Shown here one piece after another: positions 36,122 to 38,799 of a stretch of 38,799 nucleotides of DNA. The notes beneath the pieces were generated by a model. The model was given only the letters and a program-made list of their open reading frames with translations, was not told the origin of the DNA and did not search any database. The DNA lies in NCBI GenBank assembly GCA_003136675.1, contig PLFE01000062.1, positions 24,356 to 63,154 on the forward strand. The letters run 5' to 3'. Each line of letters opens with the position of its first letter. Positions within the stretch are counted from its first letter, which is position 1. The position numbers and the translations under genes are program-made. This DNA comes from Bryobacterales bacterium (GTDB lineage Bacteria; Acidobacteriota; Terriglobia; Bryobacterales; Bryobacteraceae).

Positions 36122-36705
36122 GCGATCGCTTCCTTTTGCTCGTAAGTAAACCGCGTCGCCACAACCACCGGCTCCGGCACAATCGTCCGGTCGATCCGCA
36201 CCACTCGCGCGATATAAGAAACGCTGAGCCGGTACTTCGGTCCAAGCGCATCCCAAATCCGCAGCACATCCTCCAGGCTGAGGTCGGCTATCGTTAGCTG
36301 CACGCTTTCTGCCGGGTCCCAGCCGCCGTCCGCCGACAGAATCGAGCTGTCCAGAATCGGCGCCGCTTGCAATTGCTGCATTGTCCAGCCGAGAATCGTT
36401 TGTTCCGCTTGCGCGCTGGTGCCCCAGTAAGTCAAGAGGTAGTGAAGATCCAAAAAGACCAGGGGCTGCTTAGTGGGCGCGTCCTGCACCTTCGTTGCGG
36501 CGCGGAAATTCTCATTCACCGTGATCCGATGAAGAAAGATCGAAACCACCTGGTCAAGAGCCGTGGTTTCCTCCGTCGCAATTTCCGAACTGGAGACGAG
36601 CTTGAACTGGCAAGGGAAGCTGGTGGCCGTCGCCGGAGGATACGCATTCTGCAAATACTGCGCCACAGAGTTACCCACGGAGTAGATCGCGGAGAAGTTA
36701 GCCAT
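36118..36705 (-). CDS. DUF4255 tail terminator (Afp16/Pvc16-like)
   Basis: The protein has 195 residues. The pattern IYSVGNSVAQYLQNAYP, VSIFLHRITVNENFRA, PLVFLDLHYLLTYWGTSAQAEQTILGWTMQQLQAAPIL and LSVSYIARVVRID is the DUF4255/Pvc16 family, which caps the growing tube and sheath at the distal end and fixes final length. In Afp it is encoded last; here it is near the operon start. The gene overlaps the small upstream gene by eight bases. Confidence 0.93.
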   Translation of the reverse strand: MANFSAIYSVGNSVAQYLQNAYPPATATSFPCQFKLVSSSEIATEETTALDQVVSIFLHRITVNENFRAATKVQDAPTKQPLVFLDLHYLLTYWGTSAQAEQTILGWTMQQLQAAPILDSSILSADGGWDPAESVQLTIADLSLEDVLRIWDALGPKYRLSVSYIARVVRIDRTIVPEPVVVATRFTYEQKEAIA

Positions 36706-36976
36706 CGGGCGGCTCTCCCTCGAGGAAGCGCAGCGCTTTACCCGCCTCGCCCAACGCGTAGATGCTGGTGTCCGGCGCGCTGCCGCGCGTCACCAACAAA
36801 CGCCTTCTCACCAGTTCTCCCAACGCATCCTCGATAACGCCCTTGCTCACTTCGTGCATGTCGCGCAGCCACCAATGCGTAATTCCGTCCGCGCTGTCGG
36901 CGGCTGCGGGATGTGCCAGCAGGTAACGAACGATATGCTTTTCCACGCACTCCCGTTGGTTGGTTTCATTGGACAA
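36698..36976 (-). CDS. Small helical, possibly winged-helix protein; first gene of the operon
   Basis: The protein has 92 residues. The helical pattern VEKHIVRYLLAHPAAADSADGITHWWLRD followed by SKGVIEDALGELVRRRLLVTRG and a short beta wing (TSIYALGEAGKALRFL) resembles a small winged helix. Such proteins bind DNA or act as adaptors; the role here is unknown. The start is uncertain: TTG at 36976 has a weak ribosome site, and a GTG at 36946 is an alternative. It is the first gene after the candidate promoter at 37004-37019 and overlaps the DUF4255 gene by eight bases. It could be an autoregulator of the operon or a structural accessory. Confidence 0.7.
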   Translation of the reverse strand: MSNETNQRECVEKHIVRYLLAHPAAADSADGITHWWLRDMHEVSKGVIEDALGELVRRRLLVTRGSAPDTSIYALGEAGKALRFLEGEPPDG

Positions 36977-37003
36977 TTCCGGACCCGAAGCACGCGACTG
37001 AAT

Positions 37004-37019
37004 TGCACGCTCGTGGCCA
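37004..37019 (-). promoter_or_regulatory. Candidate sigma-54 (-24/-12) promoter of the eCIS operon
   Basis: On the minus strand this reads TGGCCACGAGCGTGCA. The invariant GG and GC are separated by ten bases, as sigma-54 requires, with TGGC at -24 and TGCA at -12. The middle of the -24 element departs from TGGCACG, and the -12 box is GTGC rather than TTGC. The predicted start is near 36993, about 17 bases before the first gene. Support comes from the adjacent sigma-54 activator. Such motifs occur by chance in GC-rich DNA. Confidence 0.45.
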
Positions 37020-37190
37020 CAAATGCAGGCTCAATGGGATGAATAACTTATGGTGAATAGCACGCTTGGGGGGTGCGGCTGGTTTGCCGCGCTGCGTCTT
37101 GCGAATATCGATCGGGAGTGCCGCATTCCGCCTGCGTCAAACTTGCCGCGGGGATGGGCCAGATTAGCCGCGCGTGACACCTTCGTGTAA

Positions 37191-37202
37191 GCGGACGTCC
37201 GC
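37191..37202. promoter_or_regulatory. Perfect 12-base palindrome, candidate activator binding site
   Basis: GCGGACGTCCGC is identical on both strands and sits about 175 bases upstream of the candidate -24/-12 promoter, between the activator gene and the operon. Fis-type DNA-binding domains of sigma-54 activators bind such dyads. It could equally be a chance GC palindrome. Confidence 0.35.
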
Positions 37203-37285
37203 AGCAGTTGCTGAGCAGACACAGTATCGCGGCAGTTGCGGGGAGATTTCTCCGCCTGAATAGCAAACGATGGAGGAGCGCGGGG

Positions 37286-38284
37286 TCAGGTGACCTCGTG
37301 GCCGCGCTTGAATGGGATGACCGTGATGGAATACTTCCGCAACAGCCGCTGAAAGCTGCGCCGTTCCTTGCCGGCCATTCTTGCAGCCTGCGTGATGTTC
37401 CCTCCACAACGCTGTAACACGCTGGAGAGATAACCGCGCTCACACTGAGTGATGGCCACCAATTTCGCGGCCTTAAGCGTCAGGTATCCTTTTGGGCCTG
37501 TGGGCCGCGCGGGTAGATCGACATCGGCGCTGGAGACGGAACCGCCCTTCGCCGTCAATACCGCCCGCTGTAAAACGGTCTGCAGTTCCCGGACATTACC
37601 CGGCCAATGATAGGCCATCAAACTCTCGAGCGCTGCAGCCTCGACAGCCGCCACGGGCTTCGTGTGAAGCCGAGCGTACTCCCTCACATAATGAGCCACC
37701 AGTACGGGAACATCGTCGAGCCGTTCCCGCAAAGGCGGTATTGTCAGACTCAGAATATTCAAGCGGAAGTAGAGGTCCTCACGAAACCGGTGCGCCTGAA
37801 CATTCGCAAGTAGGTCTGTGTTGGTTGCCGCCACAATGCGAATATTGGCGGGCACTGTCCGGGCAGACCCCACTGGGCGATATTCACGTTCCTGCAGCAC
37901 GCGCAGCAGCTTCACTTGGCCGCTTGCGCTCAAGGAGTCGATCTCATCGAGAAACAGCGTCCCCCCCTCGGCATACGCCAACAGGCCCAGTTCATTCGAG
38001 CGTGCGTCTGTATAAGCTCCCTTCACGTGGCCGAACAGCTCGTTTTCAAAAAGCTGGTCCGGAACCGCGCCACAGTTTAGCGGCACAAACGGTCCGTTCT
38101 TGCGAGCGCTCAAATAGTGGATCGCCCGTGCAAACAGCTCCTTGCCCGTGCCGGTTTCGCCGGTGAGAATACAAGTAACATCGGTGCTGGCGATCAGCGC
38201 GACTCGGTCCGCCGCACTCTGCAGCGCTACCGACCGGCCGACGACGCCAGGCAAAACCTGCGCCAATGCTGGTTGAGGACTCAT
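37286..38284 (-). CDS. Stand-alone sigma-54-dependent activator (AAA+ plus Fis HTH)
   Basis: The protein has 332 residues. Its AAA+ domain has Walker A GETGTGKE (42-49), GHVKGAYTDA at the sigma-54 contact loop (85-94), Walker B TLFLDEID (109-116), RFREDLYFRLN arginine fingers and WPGNVREL (227-234). A Fis-type helix-turn-helix follows near 280-318 (GNITQAARMAGKERRSFQRLLRKY). There is no N-terminal receiver, GAF or PAS domain, so like PspF it lacks a built-in sensor. The loop is GAYTDA instead of the classic GAFTGA; I recall GAFTDA-like variants in related regulators, but Gly-to-Asp could affect sigma-54 contact. The start at 38284 (MSPQPALAQ) lies about 30 bases after a TATAAT box. It likely activates the adjacent eCIS operon. 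Confidence 0.92.
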   Translation of the reverse strand: MSPQPALAQVLPGVVGRSVALQSAADRVALIASTDVTCILTGETGTGKELFARAIHYLSARKNGPFVPLNCGAVPDQLFENELFGHVKGAYTDARSNELGLLAYAEGGTLFLDEIDSLSASGQVKLLRVLQEREYRPVGSARTVPANIRIVAATNTDLLANVQAHRFREDLYFRLNILSLTIPPLRERLDDVPVLVAHYVREYARLHTKPVAAVEAAALESLMAYHWPGNVRELQTVLQRAVLTAKGGSVSSADVDLPARPTGPKGYLTLKAAKLVAITQCERGYLSSVLQRCGGNITQAARMAGKERRSFQRLLRKYSITVIPFKRGHEVT

Positions 38285-38320
38285 AGCCCTTCGTAGAGTA
38301 GAACCCGGGGGACGCCCGCA

Positions 38321-38326
38321 ATTATA
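38321..38326 (-). promoter_or_regulatory. Candidate -10 box for the sigma-54 activator gene
   Basis: The minus strand reads TATAAT, a perfect sigma-70-type -10 hexamer, about 37 bases before the ATG at 38284. No good -35 box (TTGACA) is present at 16-18 bases spacing, so the promoter may be weak or need an activator. Confidence 0.35.
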
Positions 38327-38607
38327 CACATGGCAAATAGTGATACTTCACCGCCAAAACGTTTCAGCCGGAAATCGTCCCGCCGGAAACGGACGATAAA
38401 ATACATTTCGGCCCCCGCCACGCGGCGCAGACTTATGCGTCCAGGGCGTTGGTACTTGGCTACGTAACTCACTGATTCTTAATAGCCGGATTCTCAGAGC
38501 GGTCCCATCAACAATCGAGGTAATCCCTCATTCCTCTCGCTTGAGACACCGTGCGATCCGAGCGGCGTGACGCTCGAGAAAATGGGTGGGCGGAGATTGA
38601 AGTTACT
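38327..38607. other. Intergenic region upstream of the activator gene, nothing identified
   Basis: The region lies between the -10 box of the activator and the end of the edge gene. Open frames here are short and lack domains. I see no RNA gene, repeat or strong terminator. Confidence 0.5.
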
Positions 38608-38799
38608 TCAGCCCTTCCACAAGCGCGTCAGCAGGTCGGCCATTCCAAGCTGCGCAGCCTGAGTTTCCAGGTAAGCGGAGTCGGTCTTGTTTCTCTGCAC
38701 CTCAACCAGGCTCACCAGGTCGTTCCATTGCCTCTCCGACACCTCGCCGCCCGCCCGATACCAAAGCAGCTTCGCGAGCACAATATCTTCGGCCGAGAC
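38608..38799 (-). CDS. C-terminal end of a conserved hypothetical protein (partial at right edge)
   Basis: The frame enters from the right edge and stops with TGA at 38608-38610, giving 63 visible residues: SAEDIVLAKLLWYRAGGEVS, ERQWNDLVSLVEVQRNKTD and a final ADLLTRLWKG. The pattern (AEDIxLAKLxWYRxGGEVSxRQW...) is that of a widespread small hypothetical family that I associate with nucleotidyltransferase-like genes, though I cannot confirm that. Its start and function lie outside the window. It is about 320 bases from the activator gene and likely unrelated to the injection system. Confidence 0.75.
   Translation of the reverse strand, partial: VSAEDIVLAKLLWYRAGGEVSERQWNDLVSLVEVQRNKTDSAYLETQAAQLGMADLLTRLWKG

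Larger units (their letters stand above)
36977..37285. other. Regulatory intergenic region between the activator and the eCIS operon
   Basis: The 309-base region has no convincing gene; reading frames across it are shadows. It holds a candidate sigma-54 promoter (37004-37019), a perfect 12-base palindrome GCGGACGTCCGC (37191-37202), an inverted repeat CAGCA-gt-TGCTG (37202-37213), and another, GGAGA-tt-TCTCC (37242-37253). The three dyads lie 170-250 bases upstream of the promoter, the usual distance for binding sites of sigma-54 activators. Confidence 0.6.

Noticed and set aside
36122..36256. 45-residue N-terminal extension of the 35360 gene frame
   Set aside because: It lies within the DUF4255 gene; the ATGA junction and ribosome site at 36121 are better.
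37048..37443. Minus-strand frame crossing the activator end and the intergenic region
   Set aside because: It overlaps the activator's conserved Fis domain in another frame and shows no recognisable protein pattern.
1..38799. Mobile element, integrase, tRNA, attachment-site or CRISPR signals
   Set aside because: I saw no transposase or integrase genes, no tRNA and no repeat-spacer arrays; horizontal transfer of the locus cannot be shown from this window.

Overview
The window carries one nearly complete extracellular contractile injection system (eCIS) locus, of the phage-tail-like family that includes Afp and PVC. It has an adjacent sigma-54 activator and a cargo module at its far end. Essentially every gene reads on the minus strand, so transcription runs from high to low coordinates. 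The DNA is GC-rich, and most genes overlap by 1-11 nt (many ATGA junctions) or lie a few bases apart, as expected for one long operon. Gene content suggests a Gram-negative environmental bacterium, possibly Acidobacteriota (Solibacter-like). That placement is inference, because no rRNA or marker gene is present.

Layout in transcription order. (1) 38608-38799: end of an unrelated hypothetical gene. (2) 37286-38284: stand-alone sigma-54 activator. (3) 36977-37285: intergenic region with palindromes and a candidate -24/-12 promoter facing the operon. (4) 36698-36976: small helical, possibly winged-helix protein. (5) 36118-36705: DUF4255 tail terminator. (6) 35360-36121: beta-sandwich protein of unknown role. 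(7) 30800-35344: sheath, tube, sheath, tube. (8) 21085-30796: Afp7-like tube-associated protein, a 55-residue protein, gpD-like hub, gpV-like spike, a protein with a hydrophobic C-terminus, gp25-like wedge, baseplate J and a tail-protein-I (Afp12-like) protein. (9) 13096-21051: four consecutive genes sharing one N-terminal module, where other eCIS loci have tail-fibre genes. (10) 11433-13088: possible tape measure. (11) 9478-11436: AAA+ ATPase. (12) 4969-9468: 1499-residue DUF4157 cargo with a C-terminal PD-(D/E)xK-like nuclease signature. (13) 4018-4959: unknown protein, possible immunity factor. (14) 2719-4014: DUF4157-OmpA fusion. (15) 1271-2722: GT2-GT25 double glycosyltransferase. (16) 1-951: Tat-exported FAD oxidoreductase, cut by the left edge.

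The structural genes would build a baseplate, tube and contractile sheath. The DUF4157 domains probably mark proteins for loading, and the large DUF4157 protein is the likely toxin. The unusual parts are: the four-gene paralogue array with exchanged C-terminal tails (Ig-like versus mucin-like); Thr/Pro mucin-like tracts in three structural proteins together with a double glycosyltransferase in the same operon; a hydrophobic C-terminus on a baseplate-region protein that could be a membrane anchor; and a linked sigma-54 activator.
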